Shown one piece after another: positions 27,068-37,387 of a stretch of DNA of 64,000 bases. Position 1 is the stretch's first letter; each line of letters begins with the position of its first letter. A model generated the notes under the pieces. It had not been told where the DNA came from and ran no database searches. It worked only from the letters and a program-made list of their open reading frames with translations. The translations under genes and the position numbers were made by a program. The DNA lies in the NCBI GenBank assembly GCA_030562195.1, contig JAUJPP010000006.1, positions 4,216,001 to 4,280,000 of the forward strand, written 5' to 3'. This DNA is from Nipponacmea schrenckii. Taxonomy: Eukaryota > Mollusca > Gastropoda > Lottiidae.

Positions 27068-27498
27068 TTAAAGGGATAATAGGCGTTAGAATACACTCGT
27101 CCTACAGCTTATATTTGTGTTTCAAATTGACTATTGGTTAAATAAGTATGCATCCCACACTTTACCAAATTTTAAAAAGCCACAATAAAAATATATTCGG
27201 AATTTTAAAAAAAAGTGAGCCAGCAAAATTGGAATTCAACAGTAGGGGTCAAGGACGTGTGAAAACCCACATGTTAGAGTTACTTCCCTTTATATTTACA
27301 CGATTTGAAAATCGCTTGATGGATGGCTCAAGCGTTTTATGATTAACTACTTTATTTTGGGGATTTATCGGATTTTAGAGGGATTTTGATGTATAGGTAT
27401 GACACCAGGTAAGTCCACTGATGGATATATACTGTTATTGTCCAAATTTGAGTGAATTTAAAATTTTATGTTCGTTCTAACGCCTAATATCCCTTTAA
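27068..27498. mobile_element. Complete MITE (family A), 431 bp, with matching 22-bp ends
   Basis: The left end TTAAAGGGATAATAGGCGTT and the right end, read in reverse complement, TTAAAGGGATATTAGGCGTT match except for one base and extend to TAGAA. This is the best-preserved copy of a family whose other members end in TTAAAGGGATACTG or similar. Internal sub-terminal motifs ATGAATATATACT and TGACACCAGGTAAGT recur in the other copies. No transposase. Ends in TTAA at both sides, so a TTAA or TA target is possible. Confidence 0.8.
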
Positions 27499-27934
27499 GG
27501 CAGCGACAGGAAATTAAATGATAGGTAATGGAGTGTAAGGTCTTGTTTTATAGTATTGACAAGTATTATAAAGTACTGTAAAGACTGTAAATTAAAGCTA
27601 GAAGTTTGGGAAAACCGGATGTTGTTATAAAATCATATTTATCAGGTGAAAATAGATTAACGTGTGTTACCAGCAATAAAAATACAAGTAACGACTCATA
27701 TTTTATAGATTTACGGCAAGGAATTTTGACATTGAAAATGATAGTTTCCATGAAAACTTTGGTACTGGTATTGAAAATAAAAAATAAAAAGTCGGAATTG
27801 GGTATCGAGTCGGTTCAGTACATAGGAGACAGCATATAAAACCGTTAAAAACCGAACTAATCATGAATGAATAAAGTAAGATCCTATCATTTCTAAAATA
27901 TCAAAACAAAATGGTCTTACTGTTCCTCTCATAA

Positions 27935-28006
27935 GAGGCCACCTTCATTCAGCAGCCGTTTTTGAATATTCCCTTGAGTGGTCACTGAATACAGGTTCTA
28001 CTGTAC
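27935..28006. repeat. Dispersed GGTTCTACTGTA element, copy 1
   Basis: Contains GGCCACCTTCATTCAGCAGC, CTTGAGTGGTCACTGAATAC and AGGTTCTACTGTA. The reverse complement matches 56697-56768 closely; a shorter relative is at 17125-17168. Probably one end of a larger dispersed element. Confidence 0.6.
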
Positions 28007-28429
28007 CTACTCCATGCACATGAATTATTTCACAATTTTGCTTTTTAGTGCTTAGCAGACTAACATAAGCAATAAATATGAGTGCAAATGGAAGGGCGGT
28101 CATGATTTTCAATGCCAGGATCAGCAAACAGTCCTTCCAAATAAAGCCTCAGGCCTTGTTTCATTACAAATTGTTATTAGAAAATATTACAAACAAAAAC
28201 TCAACAAGCTTTTAACTGATCTTCCTTTGTTAAATTGTGCAATATTTAATGTTTTATGCTTTAAGATTTGATTTTTCAATTTGTATTACCTTGTATCAAG
28301 CGCAACTTAACACTTGTTTTACCTGGATATTTACACTTTAAATATATAGACTTTATTATAATTACTGTAACTAAACCAAGCAAGTCAAGACAAGAACTGC
28401 TATAGACTTTTATAAAGTGTTTAACTTAC

Positions 28430-28475
28430 AATAATCACATCCCACATGTACATCCAATCTAGAGGAAGATCCATC
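28430..28475 (-). other. Candidate cassette (poison) exon inside the TIA1 gene
   Basis: Between TIA exons 3 and 4, the minus strand shows a pyrimidine-rich tract ending ACCCCTTTAG, then 46 nt, then the strong donor GTAAGTT. Spliced after exon 3 (phase 0) it reads DGSSSRLDVHVGCDY and shifts the frame, giving TCC TGG TAA on entering exon 4. Inclusion would stop translation inside RRM1. Vertebrate TIAR has an alternative in-frame exon at this same junction. The call rests on splice signals and position only; such pairs occur by chance in long introns. Confidence 0.25.
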
Positions 28476-29069
28476 CTAAAGGGGTAGTATAAATATATGG
28501 TATACACTCCAGTGAACTTTTGTGTTAAAAAATAAGTTAATATCAAGATATAATCTTCACACAAAAATGAAAATTCTTTCACACAGAAATCTACTCCAAT
28601 TTAATTTATTTTTGCAAGTCAAAAATACCCCTGCCAATAATACCTGTCAAACTCGGCACAAATTCACTGATTTTTAAAACATTTTCATCAAATTTTGTCC
28701 TAAGTAAATTCACACACTATCAACATAACTAATATGAAGAGCCAGTGAAAATATGAAAATATTGGGTTTGTTTAAGTTGATAATGAACAATATTATGAAA
28801 GTATAAAGGGACATAAAGTTAAACCTGCAGCTGTTTAATTGTTTCATTATGCATATTCATGAGGTATTTATGTTAATATTTAATTCTTGAAAATGATAAT
28901 TTTTATTAGCTAATCCAATGAAACTGAATCTGTCCAGTAACACTTCAACAGATTGATTTTTACCAGGTTCTTCAATGTGTTCTAATATCAGTCCAAGAAA
29001 GATAACTCAATAACGCTGCATGTAAATTAAAATAAATGATGTTCATACCACATCACCATTTGTCATACT

Positions 29070-29690
29070 TCCTCGGGGCATGGTAATACAAGTGAGGGGG
29101 CATGGTAATACAAGTGGAGGGGGCATGGTAATACAAGTGGAGGGGGCATGGTAATACAAGTGAGGGGGCATGGTAATACAAGTGAGGGGGCATGGTAATA
29201 CAAGTGAGGGGGCATGGTAATACAAGTGAGGGGGCATGGTAATACAAGTGAGGGGGCATGGTAATACAAGTGAGGGGGCATGGTAATACAAGGTGAGGGG
29301 GCATGGTAATACAAGTGAGGGGGCATGGTAATACAAGTGAGGGGGCATGGTAATACAAGTGAGGGGGCATGGTAATACAAGTGAGGGGCATGGTAATACA
29401 AGTGAGGGGGCATGGTAATACAAGTGAGGGGGCATGGTAATACAAGTAGGGGGCATGGTAATACAAAGTGATGGGGGCATGGTAATACAAGTAGTGAGGG
29501 GGCATGGTAATACAAAGTGATGGGGCATGTAATCAAGTAGTGAGGGGGCATGGTAATACAGAGTGATGGGGCATGGTTATACAAGTAGTGAGGGGGCATG
29601 GTAAATACAAGATGATGGGGCTATGGTAAACAAGTATGAGGGGGCATGGTCATACAGGATGGGGGCATGTGTTAATACAAAGTAAGCATG
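29070..29690. repeat. 22-bp G-rich tandem repeat, about 28 copies
   Basis: The unit is CATGGTAATACAAGTGAGGG plus GG. The left two thirds are regular; from about 29450 copies vary in length (GTAGTGAG, GTGATGG, GATGATGG). Runs of five G recur every turn. Long open frames in all three minus-strand frames arise only because the repeat lacks stops and 22 is not a multiple of 3. Confidence 0.95.
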
Positions 29691-30340
29691 TAAAATAAGC
29701 AGGGCATATACAAATACATGGTAATAAAGTTATGAGATAAACATAGTTATCTGGTAATAAATAAGCAATCTGTTGATTGGGCAGATCAATCAGACAAATG
29801 TTCCAGGCCAATCTAATAGTGATGAAGGAACTCATTGTTATTTCAATACAGATGATGGCTAGTTAAACAATGACTGTAAACTATTTTGAGATAAACAATC
29901 ATTAACAATCCAATTACTATGAAATGCTACAAAAAAAACTTAGCCTATGAAACATTCAATAAAATGAAGTTTTACTTCCTACTCTTATACATCTTATATG
30001 AAACACTGAGCTGATGCAACCGAACCGAAATCATTTTAATTATTCAATTAACAAGAAAGAGTCACTTTAACCAATATAATGTAGAATTTGATAGGAAACA
30101 AAAACAATATAATGTTATGACAAACTTAGGTCAAAGTTCAACTCCAACATTAACTCATAATATGCAAGAGTCCAAGTTTTGAGTTGAATCATTAATGAAC
30201 CTTCCTTTATCATTATAACTGTACAGGAAATTAAAACAAAGTTTGCCAGAAACTGTCTTTAGTCCACTTTTGATGAAAATCAATCCCTATACTCCACTCA
30301 ACATGCAAATTTGCAAAACATCTCAAAAAAGTAAAAGAAA

Positions 30341-30650
30341 TTAATGGAATTTTATGTCTCATTCTTCTGAACCTTATGGGCTAATGAATTTGGACAACCC
30401 CCATGCAATGAGGGAAATTTTTTCAGGGCACCGGCATTATTTTTCCATTTCCAAATATTGAGGGGATCTTTAACATGCACAACTTGTAGCACTGGGCCTC
30501 AGTTTATTGTTCCATCTGAACGATTAGACACCTTTTGTCATGTATTAGTCCCTCATACCTTCATTTAGGAAAGCAGGTTGAAAAACCTCGACTTTTGCTA
30601 GAATTGAACCCTCTGGTCAGCAAGCAACTCTATGAGCCACAGCGGCTCCT
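30341..30650 (-). mobile_element. tRNA-derived SINE, near full length
   Basis: In minus sense the element begins with a tRNA-like head (AGGAGCCGCTGTGGCTCATA, then GGGTTCAATTC). Its body contains AATAAACTGAGGCCCAGTGC and TTAAAGATCCCCTCAATATT, then GAAATTTCCCTCATTGCAT. It ends with the tail motif of the family (GACATAAAATTCCATTAAT). Confidence 0.75.
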
Positions 30651-31611
30651 GCAAAACGTCTCAAAGATTCCAAGTTTTATGGGCAAACAGAAAAGACTGT
30701 CAGAGGATTGATAACTTAAGGATAACTCTGTAAAATAATCAACAACACAACTATACATCTTAGAAATCATGTTTTATTGTGGTTTTCACACTTTCAATAA
30801 GTAGTTCCTAGATCATTATTCTTGTTAAGTACGGTACCCCTTATTGTTTCAATAGTGTTCTTAATATCAATAAGCAGCCCCAGTGATTTATTTAAATTGA
30901 TACATCATCCAGGTAAAACCAAAAGAAGTGTGGATATGATTAATTAGGATCAAACAAAATTAAATTAGCTCCAAATCCATTAGTTTTGTTAAGTTCCCCA
31001 GACCTCTTACAGTTTCAATAGAGCCAGAGAGATTTATTCAAATAGATACATCAAAAAGTGGATATGATAGAATCAAACAAGAGATTAATTAGCTCCTAAT
31101 GGATTAGTTTTGTTAATTATCCTGTTGTTTCAATGTTGTTCTTCACACCTTTAATAAGTAGTCCTGCTTAATGATGTTGTTAATTAATGTTAATTACAGA
31201 CTATAGTCAATCAATAATCCTTAAATCAATCAGTTTATTCCTAAAACCAATTCATGGACTAACACAGATAGTGTTAAGAATTAAGACGTCCCAGCTAAAA
31301 CCTCCTAATACTAATTGGATGGAAAGAGCCTATATGATTTAAGGTATTGAGTACACTTAAGTATTGTTGTATTTTTAAGGTATTGCAAAGGATTTCAAAA
31401 CCAATTGAGACCATTATTGCAATAGTCACCTTTCTACTTTCTTTGATTGGTTGTCTGCACTAATCACATGTGTACAAGCCAATCAGAACCCTTCATTTGT
31501 GACACATTTACTTTATTGTTAATTAACTTCACCACTTCAGCCAATATCTTAATCTAAACTTTCTATATTTTCTGCGACACAAGAAAGGTGACTATAGCAG
31601 GTTTAATCACT

Positions 31612-32378
31612 AATTTGTAATAGCTTGACATTGTGAAGATGTATAAGATAAAGTTTGTAATAGCTTGACATTGTGAAGATGTATAAGATAAAGTTTGTAA
31701 TAGCTTGACATTGTGAAGATGTATAAGATGAAGTTTGTAATAGCTTGACATTGTAAAGATGTATAAGATGAAGTTTGTAATAGCTTGACATTGTGAAGAT
31801 GTATAAGATGAAGTTTGTAATAGCTTGACATTGTGAAGATGTATAAGATGAAGTTTGTAATAGCTTGACATTGTGAAGATGTATAAGATGAAGTTTGTAA
31901 TAGCTTGACATTGTAAAGATGTATAAGATGAAGTTTGTAATAGCTTGACATTGTGAAGTTGTATAAGATGAAGTTTGTAATAGCTTGACATTGTAAAGTA
32001 TAAGTATGAAGTTTGTAATAGCTTGACATTGTGAAGATGTATAAGTATGAAGTTTGTAATAGCTTGACATTGTGAAGATGTATAAGTATGAAGTTTGTAA
32101 TAGCTTGACATTGTGAAGATGTATAAGATGAAGTTTGTAATAGTTGACATTGTGAAGATGTATAAGATGAAGTTTGTAATAGCTTGACATTGTGAAGATG
32201 TATAAGATGAAGTTTGTAATAGCTTGACATTGTGAAGATGTATAAGTATGAAGTTTGTAATAGCTTGACATTGTGAAGATGTATAAGATGAAGTTTGTAA
32301 TAGCTTGACATTGTGAAGATGTATAAGATGAAGTTTGTAATAGCTTGACATTGTGAAGATGTGTAAGTATGAAGTTTG
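31612..32378. repeat. 40-bp tandem repeat, about 19 copies
   Basis: The unit is TAGCTTGACATTGTGAAGAT followed by GTATAAGATGAAGTTTGTAA. Copies are almost identical; a few have GTATAAGT, a 5-nt deletion (near 31998) or TTGTAAAG. Stop-free minus-strand frames of over 230 codons result from the repeat and are not genes. Confidence 0.97.
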
Positions 32379-32699
32379 TAAAATCTGATATATTATAATA
32401 GAAGTATTGAAAGTTGTTAACCAATATAAGAGTTTGATTTCAGACAGGATCAGACAGGATAAACAATTGTATTCCTGGGACCTCCTTTATTTCATCAATC
32501 AAATTTGACGGAGTATTTTTATGGGATTTGTAACTTTAATAGTTAGAGTTAAAACAAACAAGAAACAAGAAATTACAAATACATGTGATTTATGACCCTG
32601 GATGATATTTATTTTAAGGAAATAAGGATAACAAAACAGTATTACAGGGATTTTCTTTGTTCTCTATTAAAGGTATTTTTAAACTTGTTTAAAATAAGG

Positions 32700-32830
32700 C
32701 TTTGTTCATCAGAGGACTTATCTGGTATAAAGGTGTTATAAGAGATACTCTCCTATAGAAGCACTGGTCTAGGTTAAAAGTATAAGGTGTTAAAGGAGAT
32801 ACCCTCTAATAAAAGCACTGGCCAGGGTCA
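32700..32830. repeat. Dispersed AAGCACTGGCC motif, duplicated
   Basis: GGTGTTATAAGAGATACTCT, CCTATAGAAGCACTGGTCTA occurs here twice, once at 24905-24950 and, diverged, at 35053-35095. This is a small dispersed repeat of unknown type. Confidence 0.6.
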
Positions 32831-33364
32831 GAAGTAGAAATGAAATGAATGGAGTTTAACATTCTACTTTTTTGCACTATGTGGGTTAATTGTTAAAAGT
32901 AGAAACTATAATATTGATTTCAGTATGAAAATAAATCAACATGACATCAAAACAATATGACATAATCCATCTATAGTTCAATAAATCCATACCAATAATA
33001 ACCCATTAAAATAAGTAATTGTGAAACATGCAAAGAAGATGAGTTAGGGTACAAGGTTCGTAATAGCTTGAAATATCCAACTCTTTCAACAGAGCCATTA
33101 AAACTGGTGTTCCAAGCCAGCATTAGAAAGAAGTATTGGCTTTGACTTGCATTTTATTCCATTAAGTCATGGTACCTAGTAAGTCAAGCTAATGAATATA
33201 TTCTAATTTCCAAGTTTGAGACTTTAACTTTAAATGTTGTGTTTATTCTATGAGGTAGGCCAAGAATAGATATTTTGACTCAAATTAAGGTAATACATGT
33301 TATGAATTACTAGTTACCAAGTGAAATGGAAGTACCTGGTCTGTAATAGACACAAATGATTTTT

Positions 33365-33665
33365 ATTTAAGAAATGAAATGAATGAGTTAAAACAAAAAG
33401 CAAGAGATAAACAAGAAATTTGATCTCCTACTATTCATCACAAAGAGAACAAGAGGAGACAGGCAATTTCATGCAATATGCAATGAGGGAAATTTCGTGG
33501 ACAGCAGCATAAGACTTGTTTGCGATTTTCATCTACAGCCGGTAGTACACAGGCCTAAGTTTATTGTCCAGCCAAACAACAAGACAATTTTCAATGTCAG
33601 CCACTCCAACCAGCATCACTTACTATGGAAAACCAGTTTGAATGCTTAGATTCAACTCTTACAAG
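33365..33665 (-). mobile_element. SINE copy, degraded
   Basis: Carries GCAATGAGGGAAATTTCGTG, GCCGGTAGTACACAGGCCTA and AGTTTATTGTCC on the plus strand, in the order of the family body. Confidence 0.65.
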
Positions 33666-34169
33666 AGCAGAATAGGATGTAAAACTCCATTTCACTTCTA
33701 TGTTCAAGACCTATTTAGTTCACAAAGTTTGAATGTACAAAGCCCATTCTTAAATATTGTTAGCATAATGTAGCCTTAGTAATAAATATTACAGATGTTC
33801 AATGTGTGTATGGGCCCTCAGGGCTGTAACTATGTGATGTCATAATGTTAATACCATCAACCAGACAATTTGAAAAGTGTTAAGGGTGGAGGTAGGATCA
33901 ATCTCCAAGCAACTATTACTGGCCTAATGTGTTCTATGGTTATTATAAAGAGGTCTTAAACCAATGATGAGTCATTATTACAGAAAAATAAACACATCAG
34001 GTAAAATACCATACAAATTTTACACACCAACATTCTAAAAATGTCAATTATTGGAAACAGTACTGGATGTGAACAGTTGATGAGAAAGAAAACAAATGTA
34101 TTGACATCAGTTCAACAAAATAAACAGAGCTCATTCCGGTGGTGAGGAAAATACTGATTTTCTTCTTAC

Positions 34170-34553
34170 CTCGTGAATAATTTTACAGCTTTTACAGGGT
34201 CCGATCTGCCCAAACAGGGCTATTATCAACTGTTCTGTGACGGCTGGGTCGAGATTTCCCACATACCTGAAAATTCAGCAATAAATATGGTGAATTTGCC
34301 TCAAGACAATGATCATAAAACACACGAAATGCTCAAGGAAACATGGGGACTCGAAAGCGGAAGCGTAACAATCCGGCTCAACAACGAAACTTTCACAGTT
34401 CAAAAAGTACATAAAATAAAGATATACTCACAAAGTACGGGGGTTAACTTCATCGTTATATACCTGAAAAGATACAAAAAATTATTAGATTTCAATAAAA
34501 TTGGGCAATAATAGACAAACTTTTGTTAGAAAGTAGAGTACCTGTTTCGACAT
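34170..34553 (-). CDS. TIA1: TIA1/TIAR-type RNA-binding protein, coding exons 1-3
   Basis: TIA-1/TIAR proteins carry three RRM domains, bind U-rich RNA, and act in alternative splicing and stress-granule translational control. Three exons join cleanly. Exon 1 (34553-34542) gives MSKQ. Exon 2 (34463-34432, 32 nt) gives [11 protein letters not shown], its last codon split. Exon 3 (34266-34170) opens with [12 protein letters not shown], the RNP2 strand of RRM1, and ends with [11 protein letters not shown]. Every junction is GT-AG (donors GTACTC, GTGAGT, GTAAGA; acceptors TTTTCAG). The phases 0, 2 and 0 keep the frame. The sequence agrees closely with what I recall of fly Rox8 and vertebrate TIA1 across this stretch. 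The start is the first ATG of exon 1; an in-frame TAA precedes the alternative reading of that exon. The gene continues leftwards. Whether it is called TIA1 or TIAR cannot be settled here; invertebrates usually have a single gene. Confidence 0.92.
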
Positions 34554-34610
34554 TATGGCGACTTCACACACAAGAAACGGAAGTTGCGCATGCGTTTGAG
34601 GAATTATGGG
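34554..34610 (-). promoter_or_regulatory. TIA1 gene proximal promoter with ETS, NRF1 and YY1-like motifs
   Basis: Directly upstream of the TIA start codon, the plus strand shows CGGAAGT (34578-34584, ETS-like) and TTGCGCATGCG (34584-34594, the palindromic core of an NRF1 site). TTATGGCGAC runs from 34553 into the promoter and resembles a YY1 site that overlaps the ATG. No TATA box is evident. This combination is typical of TATA-less housekeeping promoters in animals and fits a ubiquitous RNA-binding protein. The motif matches are read by eye. Confidence 0.55.
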
Positions 34611-34619
34611 AAGAACCCG

Positions 34620-35950
34620 CCAAGGTCTGAAAACAATTTCCTGTCGCATGGAAAATAAAAATGAAAGTAGATGTTGGTGCACAAAAAAAATTATATCGAT
34701 CAAGAAAACGCGTAGGCCTACACGAAAAAATGTTTTGGATAATTTAAAATTTGAATGAAATATTGATTTTTCACATCTGTAAATGTTGATAATGCTAGTA
34801 GTCTTTTGGTAGGTGGGCGTCGCTAGTAATCTTTAGACAGGTTGGCGTCTTGCGGCGTGGGGGTTAGTCCGAAAACGCTGACCCCAATCTTGCCTTTCTT
34901 ACTTTATAATTGCTGAGCAATTATTTTGTTGATTTAATGTGTTTTAGTGTTTATAATAACACAAGCATGTCGCCAATAGCTATCTCAATAAACAAGACAG
35001 ATAATATACTTTCAATGGGTGAGGTCATTTTCGTGCTATTGTCCCGTGTTAAGGTGATATGAGAATAGTATTCTCACAAAAAGCACTGGCCTAGGTCATT
35101 GATCTAGAACTATATATTTCGTATTCTGTTAGTTCAGTTAGTAAATAGAAATAAAAAAGATAATTATTTGGTGGTACCGACTTATAGTGATCATCTGAAA
35201 GAAATATCAACAAAAGTTCTCCTTACAATTCCCCCGGAATATATTAAATATAACGATTTATAAGAATGCTGATAGGCCTGTAGTTCAATATCTATGTGTG
35301 TTAGTGTTAACACTGTTACATAACACAGCATTTGAATCATTCTTCATACGTCTATATATTATCTGGTGTTAACACCAAGTAAACCACGGAAAAAAATAAC
35401 AAATAAGGTCAATTACAATTTTAATATAATATATCAAATTATCAAAAACAATTTTGGAAACTTTGAACAATTCTTAAAAATATACAGATAGGTTCTGTTT
35501 GATATGGACTCAATTTGTGATTCACTGTAGTATTCTATCATGACACACCGACTCACACCGATAATATCCCCCATTTGTACGTTCCCAAACCCTGACGTCA
35601 ATGTAATTTTTTAAACACTCTTACTACTTTGCGTCAGCCCACCCACAAATTATTATATAGACATTAGTTGTAATCCATAAAGAATTCGTATGTGTTATAA
35701 GTAAGAACTATTAAATGCCATTCAAGGATCTAAAATTATTTGATTACAGATATTCTCGAGGAGTAACGTCCCTTTGATGACGCCATTACACCGACTGGTT
35801 TCAAAGATATCATTCATTACAACTTATCGACTGCATAAGATGAGCTTGTTGTAGGTAAGATGGTCGAAGGGAAGTTGTTCACCGCAAACACGATTCCCAA
35901 GTCCAAGTTACCGTGCACCCTTATTGATTGACTACAGTATATCTAGCAGT
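34620..35950. other. Upstream region of the TIA gene; no gene seen
   Basis: Moderately CpG-containing sequence with no open frame of note. GTAATC-TTTAGACAGG and GGCGTC motifs repeat loosely at 34800-34860. Confidence 0.4.
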
Positions 35951-35968
35951 TCTTAAACCATTATCAGG

Positions 35969-36124
35969 GAGCCGCGGTGCATTAGTGAATTAGACGCTTG
36001 CTCGCTAACCCAAGGGCACAAAGAGAATAGGCTGGCCTGGCCAAATTTCCCTAATTCCTCCACCCTGCACGGAGTTGCCCGTCTTCATTAGGTTAGTAAA
36101 AACTCCATTCATTTTATTTCAGAC
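35969..36124 (+). mobile_element. SINE copy
   Basis: Head GGGAGCCGCGGTGCATTAGT, body AATTTCCCTAATTCCTCCAC and GTTGCCCGTCTTCATTAGG, tail AAAACTCCATTCATTTTATT. The B box is damaged. Confidence 0.65.
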
Positions 36125-36202
36125 ATCTTTTTTTTAAATCGTCTGTTTCAACGAAGAATTGAAATCGGGAACACTTGATCAGCAAAGACAGCCCTTGACG
36201 TA

Positions 36203-36524
36203 TAAAGGGATACTGTGTCTAAGCATGAACATAAAATTTTAGTTCTCAAGAATGATCAATATGAGTATAAATTCATCAGTGAACTTACCTTTTATCATAA
36301 AGTAACAGAATCCCTTAAAATCTGGAAAACTAGAAATAATCAATTTATTAAGCTTTTTCGAGAATCAAATGCATCTTTATGGACAATTACTTATTTTTTG
36401 GATATTTATTTATTTTTGTATGTTATTTATGGCAGCATGTATATTAACTGATGCATAGAGCACTTATTTCACAAATGTAACATTTTCACATTTTTTATTC
36501 ATTCTAAGACCTATTATCCCTTTA
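36203..36524. mobile_element. MITE family A copy, near complete
   Basis: Left end TAAAGGGATACTGTGTCTAA and right end TTCTAAGACCTATTATCCCT with TTTAA. The middle shows TTCTCAAGAATGATCAATAT and TTATGGCAGCATGTATATTA. The short open reading frame inside it is incidental. Confidence 0.8.
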
Positions 36525-36829
36525 ACACGATGATATTTATTGGTAATATTAAGAGCTGGCCATTGATCATCACAGGCTAGAGAAAATTAGAGGACAGGAA
36601 ATTGGAGACGGTCCCTAGAGACTGGCTGTCAGACGATAACTACTGGCCTTAATCTCACAACATGACCGACCTCATGGTATAGGTTATACGGGGCCAGACA
36701 GAATCGCCATTTTTCGTTTTACGCCAGGAATTCTATTTGTTTCATATACTATATAGTAATTTGAAACCAATACATATAAATCCTAACTGATCGGTTATAG
36801 GGACATATTAGTCAATTTCGTTAGTTGAA

Positions 36830-36935
36830 AATCAATGTTTCTCAACCTTTTATTAGTGGTTATCCCCCTTTCCAGACCGTGATTCTTTATAATTCCCTCG
36901 AGGCCCTGGAACTTGTTGCCGGGTCGCTGACTCCA
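36830..36935. mobile_element. Possible hAT-type transposon end
   Basis: ATGTTTCTCAACCTTTTATT followed by ATCCCCCTTTCCAGACCGTG and GGAACTTGTTGCCGGGTCGC resembles the ends of hAT elements, which often read TTTCTCAACC. Only one end is visible. Confidence 0.25.
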
Positions 36936-37387
36936 TGGCAACCTCCAAGTCCTCATTACTTCAGGGGGAGGGGGGGGGCGTGGGGTATTGGCACCCTGCT
37001 GATAAACAATGAAGTAAAGAGTCTACTGAAGTATAAGCAGAAATGTACGTAACCCACATAATTTCTTTCCATATCTATGTCTTTTGATTTAAGGCAGTTG
37101 CTGGAAAAGATGAGTCGCCATTTCAACTTATAATGAAACGCAGGTTTTTCCTGGATACAGGTGGATTTAGACGGTACAGATTTCCCGTTCCTGATATTTA
37201 GTTACGATATGTCAAACGGAAAGCGAGCTCCATTTAATATGGGTTGGATATAGGCTTACTATAGCTAATATCATAACCAGTCGTCACAATATACCATACA
37301 ACTGAAAAAGAAATAGGCCTACTATAACTAATGTGATATGAACCCGTCAGTGCCTTTTAACGTTGCGCCAGTGTCAGAGGACATTTA

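Noticed and set aside
29043..29599. Three overlapping minus-strand frames of 150-178 codons
   Set aside because: They are the 22-bp repeat read in three frames with no stop codons; no other coding evidence.
31563..32424. Three overlapping minus-strand frames of 233-273 codons
   Set aside because: They are the 40-bp repeat read in rotation; each frame gives the same cyclic peptide.
34173..34511. 112-codon plus-strand open frame
   Set aside because: It lies antisense over TIA exons 2 and 3 and their introns; the minus-strand reading matches a known family and has splice sites.
34542..34551. Direct splicing of TIA exon 1 to 34266
   Set aside because: The phases do not match; the 32-nt micro-exon at 34463-34432 resolves the frame and supplies the expected P-R-T-L residues.
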